NCBI GenBank assembly: GCA_030141605.1
Contig: JAQGDQ010000756.1
Location: forward strand, 1-42,500
DNA length: 42,500 bases
From: Tubiluchus corallicola
Taxonomy: Eukaryota; Priapulida; Priapulimorpha; Priapulimorphida; Tubiluchidae
Direction of reading: 5' to 3'
A program made the translations under genes and the position numbers. The notes under the pieces were generated by a model. It was not told the DNA's origin and ran no database searches. It saw only the letters and a program-made list of their open reading frames with translations. Below, in pieces: positions 19,361-29,586 of this stretch; position 1 is the stretch's first letter, and every line of letters starts with the position of its first letter.

Positions 19361-21802
19361 ATGGAAAGAATCGAGGTACTTATTCACAGTGTGTCAGACG
19401 CCAATCAAAAATCGGAACTCGAGGCGTTACTAACTGGTTACCAATTTGCTCATCTTGGTGCAGATAGAACACAATGGCTCAACAAGCTGCTACATACTGC
19501 AACGCGCTTTAGCATGCATGAGCTTGTTCATGAACTTCTCGAAAGAGGAGCAGAAATAGAAAGTGCAGTAATCACTAAAAACTCTTCAGATCCAGATTAT
19601 ATAGAAGTAACCCCCCTTGAAGTTGCATGTTATTTGGGACATACTTTTCTTGCACAGCAACTCATTGAACGGGGTGCTGAAAAAAACTGTCTTTCTAGAA
19701 GGAATGGATGGTCGCCTTTAATATTAGCAGCTAAAAGGGGACATACAAAAATTTGTGAAATGCTGTTGATTCATGGAGCAGAAGTTGATGGCTTCCCAGA
19801 AACGTATAAAATACGACCTATACAGTATGCATCATCGGCAGGCCATATTGAAGTAGTGAAGCTGTTAATTAAATATGGCGCCAAAATTGATGAAGATCCT
19901 TACATTTCAGTTGATGGTCCTCCGCCCCTCCATGCTGCAGCATATCAAGGGCAGTTTGAAACCCTTGTTTTGCTGCTTCTCAAAGGTGCAAATGTCTTCT
20001 ACCTAGACATAAAAGGTGATACCGCTCTGCATGCGGCAGCAAGGCACGGAAATGTTCATTGTGCAGCACGTCTGATTTCTGCGGGCTCTGACATTCTGGC
20101 AGAAAATAATGATGGTTGGACCCCACTTTCCATAGCATGCATAAGACATAAACAGGGTGTTCTTGAACTGATATATAAAACTATGCTAGAGAGATATTCA
20201 CCCAAAGTAGTGAAACAGATAGTAAATAAACTTTACAATGGAGAAAGTTTAATTCATCTGGCTTGTCAAAATGCTCACTCGTCAGCTCAAAGTGTAGACG
20301 TTGTTAAATATCTCATTGATGTAGGAGTTCAGACCAAAATGTTAAATGAGTCTCATGAAACGGCTTATAATATGTGCATCTGCCGAGCTTACGAAAAGGC
20401 ACTGAACAGAAATTACAAACAAATTGCAGGAGTTTTTCTTTCTTATCGGTATTTTCAAATGTGGCATGTCACAGAAGATGATGAAGCTGTGACAGAGCTT
20501 TCTGTTGCAGGTGATGATGAAACTGTGTCAAAAAACATTTGTGGATTGTCTCTAAAGGACTTGGTTTCCGAGCCTGGGTTAGGAACAATTTCAAATGTAA
20601 AAGAATTTGACTGTATTAGAACCAATATAATGGAATTGTTAAATGCTGTTAGCAGAATTCTTTACGAAAATCATCGCATAAGATTTCTGCCCAAACTTGT
20701 TGGCAGTTCAGCATGTGGAGTAAAGATTGGCCAGCCAGATGAATTTGATTCTTTTGCTGTGGTACAACTGCATAGAGATTTCACAGCAGATTATTTCATC
20801 AAACATCATTCATTGTCTGATGGAAAATTAAAGGAGACGTTTTCCCAATACTTGTGCGAAGCCGTGGCAGCAGCTTTGCAAGAAGAAAAATTTAAAGAAA
20901 AGATTGTGCCAAACAGCTTTCCACATGTAGTGGAATGGAATAAAGTTTGTACATGTTTGAAATTATGTGTTCTGTTGCCAAACAAAAAAATAGCAGTCTC
21001 TGTAGATGTGACACCGTGTTTTGAAAAAGTGGGGGTACCAAAGAATGCCAATGATAAATGGCCAAAGTTTGTCAACAGTTATCACTACGTGCTCAAACCA
21101 GTCGAATTAAAAACAAAAGTTGAACCCACATTTGCTGTCGCTGAATGTGAATTTATAAAGAACTTAGACAACACCCGTAAGATGGTGTTTATCCTCATAA
21201 AGGTGCTAGTAAAGCCTGTCCTGTATTCTTGCAACAAAGAAATATATTTATATCCCAATCATCGTGCTACATTTCACAATGCTTTGGCCGCTGAAGATGT
21301 CAACTTGCCAGAATTATACGGAGCAATAAAGTATCAACCAGATAAGGTCATTGACGCATACATGTTAAAAGTGGCCTTCTTGCACGAAGTGGTGACCACT
21401 AAAGATGACTGGGGCACAGAAAACTTGAAAGCTCGTGCTGTCTCTATATTCCAGTACATTGGGCACTGTTGCCGAGAAGGCACAATGTTTCACCCACTGC
21501 TAAATGATGTCAATATCTTAGAAGATCTAAAACATAAAGAAATGAGTGGCATTCCATTGTTAACATTGGCAGAAGATGTAGCACATGCTATAGCCAACAA
21601 ATTAGATATTGATGCCATACCATCAAACAAAGGTCTAATGGAACCAGATTTTGAAAAGTACCATGCTATGTTAAAAACGCATGCAGTAAATCAGGCGGAA
21701 AGAATATTGAACAAGGCGGAAATTGAGACTGTTGATTCGTATTTAAGAAACGTTTGGAAAGATATAAAACAAAGTGATGAGAAACAGCAAAGTGCATCTT
21801 AG
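19361..21802 (+). CDS. Ankyrin-repeat cGAS-like receptor (ANK + Mab-21 nucleotidyltransferase), intronless
   Basis: An 813-residue protein in a single uninterrupted frame. Residues about 39-332 hold seven to eight ankyrin repeats, for example NGWSPLILAAKRGHTKICEM (115-134) and GDTALHAAARHGNVHCAARL (219-238). A linker with an acidic patch follows, then a helical spine (about 417-435). The Mab-21/cGAS nucleotidyltransferase core then begins. The active-site GSS is at 448-450. E461-F-D463 lies 13 residues after the glycine, as in cGAS. The third acidic residue is D549 in VSVDVTPCFE. DAYMLKVAFLHE (665-676) matches the conserved Lys-bearing helix of cGAS-like enzymes, with K670 at the equivalent of the nucleotide-contacting lysine. 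By family knowledge it should make a cyclic or linear di-/oligonucleotide second messenger on ligand binding, acting in the cytosol upstream of STING-type effectors. No zinc-thumb insertion is present, so DNA sensing of the vertebrate cGAS type is not indicated; the ankyrin array may be a protein- or ligand-sensing module (inference). The first ATG is chosen because it opens the frame and only an AT-rich leader precedes it. Confidence 0.88.
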   Translation: MERIEVLIHSVSDANQKSELEALLTGYQFAHLGADRTQWLNKLLHTATRFSMHELVHELLERGAEIESAVITKNSSDPDYIEVTPLEVACYLGHTFLAQQLIERGAEKNCLSRRNGWSPLILAAKRGHTKICEMLLIHGAEVDGFPETYKIRPIQYASSAGHIEVVKLLIKYGAKIDEDPYISVDGPPPLHAAAYQGQFETLVLLLLKGANVFYLDIKGDTALHAAARHGNVHCAARLISAGSDILAENNDGWTPLSIACIRHKQGVLELIYKTMLERYSPKVVKQIVNKLYNGESLIHLACQNAHSSAQSVDVVKYLIDVGVQTKMLNESHETAYNMCICRAYEKALNRNYKQIAGVFLSYRYFQMWHVTEDDEAVTELSVAGDDETVSKNICGLSLKDLVSEPGLGTISNVKEFDCIRTNIMELLNAVSRILYENHRIRFLPKLVGSSACGVKIGQPDEFDSFAVVQLHRDFTADYFIKHHSLSDGKLKETFSQYLCEAVAAALQEEKFKEKIVPNSFPHVVEWNKVCTCLKLCVLLPNKKIAVSVDVTPCFEKVGVPKNANDKWPKFVNSYHYVLKPVELKTKVEPTFAVAECEFIKNLDNTRKMVFILIKVLVKPVLYSCNKEIYLYPNHRATFHNALAAEDVNLPELYGAIKYQPDKVIDAYMLKVAFLHEVVTTKDDWGTENLKARAVSIFQYIGHCCREGTMFHPLLNDVNILEDLKHKEMSGIPLLTLAEDVAHAIANKLDIDAIPSNKGLMEPDFEKYHAMLKTHAVNQAERILNKAEIETVDSYLRNVWKDIKQSDEKQQSAS

Positions 21803-22184
21803 AAATGCATCAGTCATTTGGTTAAATCTAGTCATCAGAAATCCAATGGTTTAATAAGTATTACACGAATTCCAAGCAAATATTTGTATTTGGGAACTCA
21901 ATGTACAGTATCACTTGTACGAAATCGGCTTATGCAGAAAATTTCAACTGTCCGGGCATAACACTCTGATATACTTTGGCCTCAAGTATATTCTATTTTT
22001 AAGCAGAAATTCCTGTTGGAATTTGAGACGACCTTAATTTATCCTTGATTGATCGGTTGGTTTTTCCTGGAACTCTGTACAGCAGACAGTTCTCTTGGGC
22101 TACAGCAAGCAGGCGATCAATAAAATAGTGTGTGCGATCATGCAAGTGTACACCAGACTAAGCTACTCAACGGGCTAAGTTGCA
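21803..22184 (+). other. Probable 3' UTR of the ANK-cGLR gene and short spacer
   Basis: No open frame. Contains the polyadenylation signal at 22119 and then directly abuts the candidate microprotein start at 22185. Confidence 0.4.
22119..22124 (+). terminator. Polyadenylation signal AATAAA downstream of ANK-cGLR
   Basis: AATAAA 317 bases after the stop codon; a plausible end of the 2.4-kb single-exon transcript. Confidence 0.45.
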
Positions 22185-22197
22185 ATGTCGGAAAAGG
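22185..22197 (+). CDS. Candidate microprotein, exon 1 (MSEK + split Gly codon)
   Basis: ATG TCG GAA AAG G followed by an excellent donor, GTGAGT. It reads in frame into the candidate exon at 23827. It is short, so chance is a real possibility. It starts only 61 bases after the AATAAA assigned to the ANK-cGLR gene. Alternatively it is part of a longer spliced 3' UTR of that gene. Confidence 0.3.
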
Positions 22198-23009
22198 GTG
22201 AGTTTTTCTTAATTTTATCCAATTAAATCTTAAATGCTAGAGTAAATAGCATGATTGGATAATGGAGATTCTCCTGAATAGAACAGTACCTAGTTTGTAA
22301 TCATTTAGTTATGTCTGTGCTCATACAGTAGCAGAAAGTCATGGGTCTTATAAAACCTACTTTCAGCGGTGCGGTGCTAAAAGGGTTAATTTAGGCTAAA
22401 TTATAAGCAGTAACAATTCACTAACAGTAATCTGAACAACTGTTAATAAACTACAACTTTGCACAACTGAACTGGCCGATTCCGCGCTGTATTTAACTAG
22501 GAATTGTATAATGTATATAGGCGAATATAGGGACGAGGTTTCACAGGGGGAGATAAGGAATTTGCTAAGTTACCCTACTTCGAGGTAACTTAGCTATAAC
22601 TTTGCTAGTACATTGAGAAGTATTTACTTAACGAGCGTAAAAGGACTTTTGAGGTTTGGTGAACTAAAACTGATAGCAGGCACTTTCACAATTATTAAAA
22701 GTAAAAAAATCGTCGTACTAGAAGCACTAATTGCACTCAGTGAAAAGAAATAGGCCTAATGCAATACGTGGCAATTATTAAATTTTGCAATTTTAAAACG
22801 CAGTTATTTGCCATGAAATTCATCAGTTTTTGCCCTGAAAATGTAGAATACATTTGGGAGGGCAACTGGTCCCCGCCTTGTATGCCTATGAGTGTAATAA
22901 TGAATTGAATCAGTGCTGTTACATTCTTAATAATGTGATTGTAAAATTTAATATCTACTTTTAAAAGTTTCTGACTGTTGTGGAGATCGCTGGCATCTAT
23001 TAGAATTAC
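22198..23009. other. Spacer or first intron with no further gene
   Basis: AT-rich. Apart from the hairpin at 22564-22594, nothing was recognised. The minus-strand frame at 22737-23033 shows no domain. Confidence 0.4.
22564..22594. repeat. Perfect 11-bp stem-loop
   Basis: GCTAAGTTACC / GGTAACTTAGC with a 9-base loop. Could be a structural element or the relic of a MITE end; no further support. Confidence 0.7.
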
Positions 23010-23010
23010 G

Positions 23011-23106
23011 TAGAACATTGTAGAATGTTCCATTAGAATAATCGTCTTAACCTTGTAGAATGTTCTAGATAGAAACGTCTAGAATGTTCCCTGGCACCCT
23101 ATATAA
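23011..23106 (+). promoter_or_regulatory. Heat-shock-type promoter: HSE clusters plus TATA box
   Basis: Two clusters of inverted GAA/TTC pentamers lie upstream of TATATAA (23100-23106). Cluster 1 (23011-23038) reads tAGAAcattgtAGAAtgTTCcattAGAA. Cluster 2 reads AGAATGTTCTAGA (23057-23069), then AGAAACGTCTAGAATGTTCC (23071-23090). Runs of nGAAnnTTCn are the binding sites of heat shock factor trimers, and their spacing just upstream of a TATA box matches HSP gene promoters. Transcription would start near 23130. No HSP open frame follows, so the driven transcript is unknown; it may include the exon at 23827 or be non-coding. Confidence 0.65.
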
Positions 23107-23826
23107 GGCGAAGCAGGCCGCTGACAGACACACACAGATTCGCAGGGACGTCACTTACACATTCTCTTGTATACTTACATTTTCAGATACACTTAAACGT
23201 TTTCCAGATTTTCACGTTTAGTGTAATCATTTCGCGTTCCTTCATACTTTTGTGTTGTAGAATTCTCGCTTAATAGACTAGTTTAATTTGATGCAGTGTT
23301 TTCTGGTTTTCTCTACGAGCCTTCCGAGAGAAACAAAACACAACACTGACATATTTGGTATATCGATTAGGAAAATAGTATGACAACTATGATCATTGCA
23401 ATGTATTGAATGTACAGTTGTCATAGGGAGAACTGCTTGAGAACTATGAATAAATCAGAAAGAATTAAGAAATGAAAGAATTAAAGAAAAGAACAAATCA
23501 CTCAGTATGTTTTGTTGATTTTACTGTTATCAACTTAAACTCAGAAAAATATAACAAGAAAATTTACAAAGAACTGCCTATAAAGCATGAATTTAAAATA
23601 TTCTACCTCTGATTAGAAATTTTGAAGTGTGGTAGTTGCCGCCATTGATTTGAAAATTATGACGTAACTGGGAGACTACGTGGGTTTCCGTAATCTCGCG
23701 CTGCTTATTCAGACTTCTGCAGCTTACCCAATGCTTACACAAAAATATTATAAAATTAGGTATCTATTTTTTTATGTAAAAACTTATACTTTTAGTGAAA
23801 ATTGACAATGCACTACTTTTCTTCAG

Positions 23827-23915
23827 GACGAATGACGTCATTGGAGGAAGAATGGGCATTGAAAATGGGAGCGTCCAAGCATGAAGTGATGACGACTTTA
23901 AAGCGATTTTACTAA
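23827..23915 (+). CDS. Candidate microprotein, exon 2
   Basis: The acceptor is ttttcttcag before 23827. Joined to exon 1 it gives a 33-residue product that starts MSEKGRMTSLEEEWALKM (residues 1-18) and ends ...LKRFY, with TAA at 23913-23915. An ATG inside this exon (23833) would also give a 27-residue product from any upstream first exon, including one driven by the promoter at 23011-23106. Charged and helical-looking, with no transmembrane segment. I do not recognise a family. Confidence 0.3.
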
Positions 23916-24631
23916 TTACACCAGGCGCTTATTGGAGTTTTATTACTAAATCTTTGTAACATTTTATTCTATTCACTCACTGGACAATGCAACTATGTTA
24001 CAAGTAAGTGCGCTAGCAGAAGTCTTGTAAACCTAGCACTAGGCCGTAAGTTGCAACATCAGCACATTTAGGAACTCCCACAAACTCAGTGATGCATTGA
24101 TCTACTTCAGTTTCTAGTGTTTTGCTGGATTCCTGATTTATAAACCTGTCTTGTGGGATGATTTCTTTTACTTTACAATTTTGCCTGCCCAATGTCTACA
24201 ATAGATGATGATGATGATGATTGCGAGGGATTTTAGTTTATTTTATTACTTTAGTGTTCTCTCATTCTGTAAAACCCCCTATTTTGTGCCTTTTAGCTGC
24301 ATTCATGTATGTATGTCTTGACTTGGCTTCTTTCTGTCATGCTCTACTGACAGAGCTAGTTTACTGGCCTAGTTGGCAGTCTGTTCTTGGCTAAGAGAGT
24401 CATCGTCGTTGTTGTTGTTGTTTGTCTCAGTTAAACCATTTATTTGTCAAGAGTAGAAGAGCCATGATGTAAGTTTATTCAGTCTCACTTTATTATTAAT
24501 TTCTTTGTTTCTTTTTTGGCTCAAATTAGTTTGTTATATTTTGTTATGATTTTTCTTACAGATAAAATGTAATAAAGCTACTCAAACATGAATTTTTTTA
24601 CTTTGGGCATCATGAAGTAGTAGTCTTTCAC
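23916..24631. other. Spacer with no recognised gene
   Basis: AT-rich. Contains an AATAAA at 24571-24576 that could end a transcript from the 22.2-23.9 kb region. Confidence 0.4.
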
Positions 24632-24735
24632 AATGATGTGGATGATGATGATGATGATGACGACGACGACGATGATGATGACGACGACGACGATGACAAT
24701 GATGATGATGATGCTGATGATGATGTCGACGACGT
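24632..24735. repeat. GAT/GAC trinucleotide microsatellite
   Basis: About 100 bp of GATGATGAC-type repeats with few interruptions. Confidence 0.9.
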
Positions 24736-25060
24736 AAGATGAATTTAGTGGGATTCGCATCGTTTTTCGTCAGTGATTTTCTTTCATTTGCGAACCATTA
24801 TTTACTTTGGCTGGCATTAGATGCGCTACAAGAAATGCAGATTCTCTTTATTCTGATTTTACTCGCCAGTGAGAATTCAAACAACCATAATAACACGTAC
24901 ATATATTTCGTTGTAAAATGTGTTGCTTGTTGGCAGGTGTAATTACGTAATTCATGCTTTGTGGAATGTGTCATGGAATCTGTAGTGTTAATTCCTTGTT
25001 TGTCAGCTGTTTGGCAGGCTAGCAATTTTTTTCTTTGTAGCAATAAGTCGAAAACGGGAA

Positions 25061-28000
25061 AACAAAAGTTTATTTAGCGTAGCCAGTACTCACTAAAACA
25101 TTTTGCAAGATTAGCAGTTCTAAATCAAAAGCAAAAGTTTATTTAGCGCAGCCAGTACTCGCTAAAACATTTTACAAGATTAGCAGTTCTAAATCAAAAG
25201 CAAAAGTTTATTTAGTGCAGCCAGTACTCGCTAAAACATTTTACAAAATTAGCAGTTCTAAATCAGAAGCAAAAGTTTATTTAGTGCAGCCAGTACTCGC
25301 TAAAACATTTTACAAAACTAGCAGTTCTAAATCAGAAGCAAAAGTTTATTTAGCGCAGTCAGTACTCGCTAAAACATTTTACAAGATTAGCAGTTCTAAA
25401 TCAAAAGCAAAAGTTTATTTAGCGCAGCCAGTACTCGCTAAAACATTTTACAAGATTAGCAGTTCTAAATCAAAAGCAAAAGTTTATTTAGCGTAGTCAG
25501 TACTCGCTAAAACATTTTACAAAATTAGCAGTTCTGAATCAAAAGCAAAAGTTTATTTAGCGTAGCCAGTACTCGCTAAAACATTTTACAAAATTAGCAG
25601 TTCTAAATCAAAAGCAAAAGTTTATTTAGCGTAGCCAGTACTCGCTAAAACATTTTACAAAATTAGCAGTTCTAAATCAAAAGCAAAAGTTTATTTAGTG
25701 TAGCCAGTACTCGCTAAAACATTTTACAAAATTAGCAGTTCTAAATCAAAAGCAAAAGTTTATTTAGCTTAGCCAGTACTCGCTAAAACATTTTACAAAA
25801 CTAGCAGTTCTAAATCAGAAGCAAAAGTTTATTTAGCTTAGCCAGTACTCGCTAAAACATTTTACAAAATTAGCAGTTCTAAATCAAAAGCAAAAGTTCA
25901 TTTAGCATAGCCAGTACTCACTAAAACATTTTACAAGATTAGCAGTTCTGAATCAAAAGCAAAAGCTTATTTAGCGTAGTCAGTACTCGCTAAAACATTT
26001 TACAAAATTAGCAGTTCTAAATCAAAAGCAAAAGTTCATTTAGCATAGCCAGTACTCACTAAAACATTTTACAAGATTAGCAGTTCTGAATCAAAAGCAA
26101 AAGCTTATTTAGCGTAGTCAGTACTCGCTAAAACATTTTACAAGATTAGCAGTTCTAAATCAAAAGCAAAAGTTTATTTAGCGCAGCCAGTACTCGCTAA
26201 AACATTTTACAAAATTAGCAGTTCTGAATCAAAAGCAAAAGTTTATTTAGCGTAGTCAGTACTCGCTAAAACATTTTACAAAATTAGCAGTTCTAAATCA
26301 AAAGCAAAAGTTTATTTAGCACAGCCAGTACTCGCTAAAACATTTTACAAGATTAGCAGTTCTAAATCAAAAGCAAAAGTTTATTTAGCGCAGCCAGTAC
26401 TCGCTAAAACATTTTACAAAATTAGCAGTTCTGAATCAAAAGCAAAAGTTTATTTAGCGTAGTCAGTACTCGCTAAAACATTTTACAAAATTAGCAGTTC
26501 TAAATCAAAAGCAAAAGTTTATTTAGCGTAGCCAGTACTCGCTAAAACATTTTACAAAATTAGCAGTTCTAAATCAAAAGCAAAAGTTTATTTAGCGTAG
26601 CCAGTACTCGCTAAAACATTTTACAAAATTAGCAGTTCTAAATCAAAAGCAAAAGTTTATTTAGTGCAGCCAGTACTCGCTAAAACATTTTACAAAACTA
26701 GCAGTTCTAAATCAGAAGCAAAAGTTTATTTAGCTTAGCCAGTACTCGCTAAAACATTTTACAAAACTAGCAGTTCTAAATCAGAAGCAAAAGTTTATTT
26801 AGCTTAGCCAGTACTTGCTAAAACATTTTACAAAATTAGCAGTTCTAAATCAAAAGCAAAAGTTTATTTAGTGCAGCCAGTACTCGCTAAAACATTTTAC
26901 AAAATTAGCAGTTCTAAATCAAAAGCAAAAGTTTATTTAGTGCAGCCAGTACTCGCTAAAGCATTTTACAAAATTAGCAGTTCTAAATCAAAAGCAAAAG
27001 TTTATTTAGCGTAGCCAGTACTCGCTAAAACATTTTACAAAATTAGCAGTTCTAAATCAAAAGCAAAAGTTTATTTAGTGCAGCCAGTACTCGCTAAAAC
27101 ATTTTACAAAACTAGCAGTTCTAAATCAGAAGCAAAAGTTTATTTAGCTTAGCCAGTACTCGCTAAAACATTTTACAAAATTAGCAGTTCTAAATCAAAA
27201 GCAAAAGTTTATTTAGCGTAGCCAGTACTCGCTAAAACATTTTACAAAATTAGCAGTTCTAAATCAAAAGCAAAAGTTTATTTAGCTTAGCCAGTACTCG
27301 CTAAAACATTTTACAAAACTAGCAGTTCTAAATCAGAAGCAAAAGTTTATTTAGTGCAGCCAGTACTCGCTAAAACATTTTACAAGATTAGCAGTTCTAA
27401 ATCAGAAGCAAAAGTTTATTTAGTGCAGCCAGTACTCGCTAAAACATTTTACAAAACTAGCAGTTCTAAATCAGAAGCAAAAGTTTATTTAGCATAGCCA
27501 GTACTCGCTAAAACATTTTACAAAACTAGCAGTTCTAAATCAGAAGCAAAAGTTTATTTAGCTTAGCCAGTACTTGCTAAAACATTTTACAAAATTAGCA
27601 GTTCTAAATCAAAAGCAAAAGTTTATTTAGTGCAGCCAGTACTCGCTAAAACATTTTACAAAATTAGCAGTTCTAAATCAAAAGCAAAAGTTTATTTAGT
27701 GCAGCCAGTACTCGCTAAAACATTTTACAAAATTAGCAGTTCTAAATCAAAAGCAAAAGTTTATTTAGCGTAGCCAGTACTCGCTAAAACATTTTACAAA
27801 ATTAGCAGTTCTAAATCAAAAGCAAAAGTTTATTTAGTGCAGCCAGTACTCGCTAAAACATTTTACAAAACTAGCAGTTCTAAATCAGAAGCAAAAGTTT
27901 ATTTAGCTTAGCCAGTACTCGCTAAAACATTTTACAAAATTAGCAGTTCTAAATCAAAAGCAAAAGTTTATTTAGCGTAGCCAGTACTCGCTAAAACATT

Positions 28001-29200
28001 TTACAAAATTAGCAGTTCTAAATCAAAAGCAAAAGTTTATTTAGCTTAGCCAGTACTCGCTAAAACATTTTACAAAACTAGCAGTTCTAAATCAGAAGCA
28101 AAAGTTTATTTAGCATAGCCAGTACTCGCTAAAACATTTTACAAAACTAGCAGTTCTAAATCAGAAGCAAAAGTTTATTTAGCATAGCCAGTACTCGCTA
28201 AAACATTTTACAAAACTAGCAGTTCTAAATCAAAAGCAAAAGTTTATTTAGCGCAGCCAGTACTCGTTAAAACATTTTACAAGACTAGCAGTTCTAAATC
28301 AAAGGCAATAGTTTATTTAGTGCAGCCAGTACTCGCTAAAACATTTTACAAAACTAGCAGTTCTAAATCAAAAGCAAAAGTTTATTTAGCGCAGCCAGTA
28401 CTCGTTAAAACATTTTACAAGATTAGCAGTTCTGAATCAAAAGCAAAAGTTTATTTAGCGCAGCCAGTACTCGTTAAAGCACTTTACAAAATTGGCAGTT
28501 CTAAATCAAAAGCAAAAGTTTATTTAGTGCAGCCAGTACTCGCTAAAACATTTTACAAAACTAGCAGTTCTAAATCAGAAGCAAAAGTTTATTTAGCGTA
28601 GCCAGTACTCGCTAAAACATTTTACAAAACTAGCAGTTCTAAATCAAAAGCAAAAGTTTATTTAGCGCAGCCAGTACTCGTTAAAACATTTTACAAAACT
28701 AGCAGTTCTAAATCAGAAGCAAAAGTTTATTTAGCGCAGCCAGTACTCGTTAAAACATTTTACAAAACTAGCAGTTCTAAATCAAAAGCAAAAGTTTATT
28801 TAGCGTAGCCAGTACTCGCTAAAACATTTTACAAGATTAGCAGTTCTAAATCAAAAGCAAAAGTTTATTTAGCGCAGCCAGTACTCGCTAAAACATTTTA
28901 CAAAATTAGCAGTTCTAAATCAAAAGCAAAAGTTCATTTAGCGTAGCCAGTACTCACTAAAACATTTTACAAAATTAGCAGTTCTAAATCAAAAGCAAAA
29001 GTTTATTTAGTGCAGCCAGTACTCGCTAAAACATTTTACAAAACTAGCAGTTCTAAATCAGAAGCAAAAGTTTATTTAGCGTAGCCAGTACTCGTTAAAA
29101 CATTTTACAAAACTAGCAGTTCTAAATCAAAAGCAAAAGTTTATTTAGCGCAGCCAGTACTCGTTAAAACATTTTACAAGGTTAGCACTTCTAAATTAGA
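25061..29200. repeat. Satellite array, 69-bp unit, about 60 copies
   Basis: Unit GCAAAAGTTTATTTAGCGTA, GCCAGTACTCGCTAAAACAT, TTTACAAAATTAGCAGTTCT, AAATCAAAA. Variants at a few sites (gcgTAG/gcgCAG/gtgCAG/gctTAG, AAAATT/AAAACT/AAGATT, TCAAAA/TCAGAA) define unit types. A marker variant, GTACTTGCTA, recurs exactly 759 bp apart (26811 and 27570), or eleven units, showing higher-order duplication. The unit length is a multiple of three, so runs of CAG-type units give short in-frame peptides (QPVLAKTFYKISSSKSEAKV), but TAG-type units stop every longer frame. Non-coding. Confidence 0.97.
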
Positions 29201-29235
29201 AGGATCCGACATTAGCAATTAACAAAAGTTTTCAA

Positions 29236-29413
29236 ACAAAATTGCCTAGTCAGAGATCATCGTAGCTGAGTTTATTACTACATACAGCCTAGAAAAAAGG
29301 CTAATGTTGTCACTTAAGGATGTGTGTAGGGTGTAGTGTGGCTTAGCAGATCGATAATTTTGGGAGAGACAGTGACGTTTCTCTAAATGCTGATTGTATG
29401 ATTGTGAAAACCT
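29236..29413 (+). repeat. Interspersed repeat family 2, copy 2
   Basis: Homologous to 2764-2998 (GCCTAGTCAGAG..., AGGCTAATGTTGT..., GTGAAAACCTG) but without the 62-bp fold-back insertion, so it shows the ancestral arrangement. It begins right after the 69-bp array. Confidence 0.65.
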
Positions 29414-29586
29414 GTAGTGTTCTGTATCTTTCATAATCATTGCATGTTTTAATGCTGGAGTTGAATGTTTAATGTCTGTCGTTTTATAAGCAATTAATGC
29501 ATAGAAAAGAGTTTCTCTGCTGCAGTACCACAAATCAAACTCAGGGTTGTTCTAATGTTACTACTTCAGCCCTTTTCTCGTCCAAT

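Noticed and set aside
20806-21075. 89-codon minus-strand frame inside the ANK-cGLR gene
   Set aside because: Shadow of a strongly supported plus-strand coding region.
25215-28601. QPVLAKTFYKISSSKSEAKV repeat protein
   Set aside because: In-frame runs exist only where TAG-type units are absent; most units carry a stop, so there is no coding constraint.
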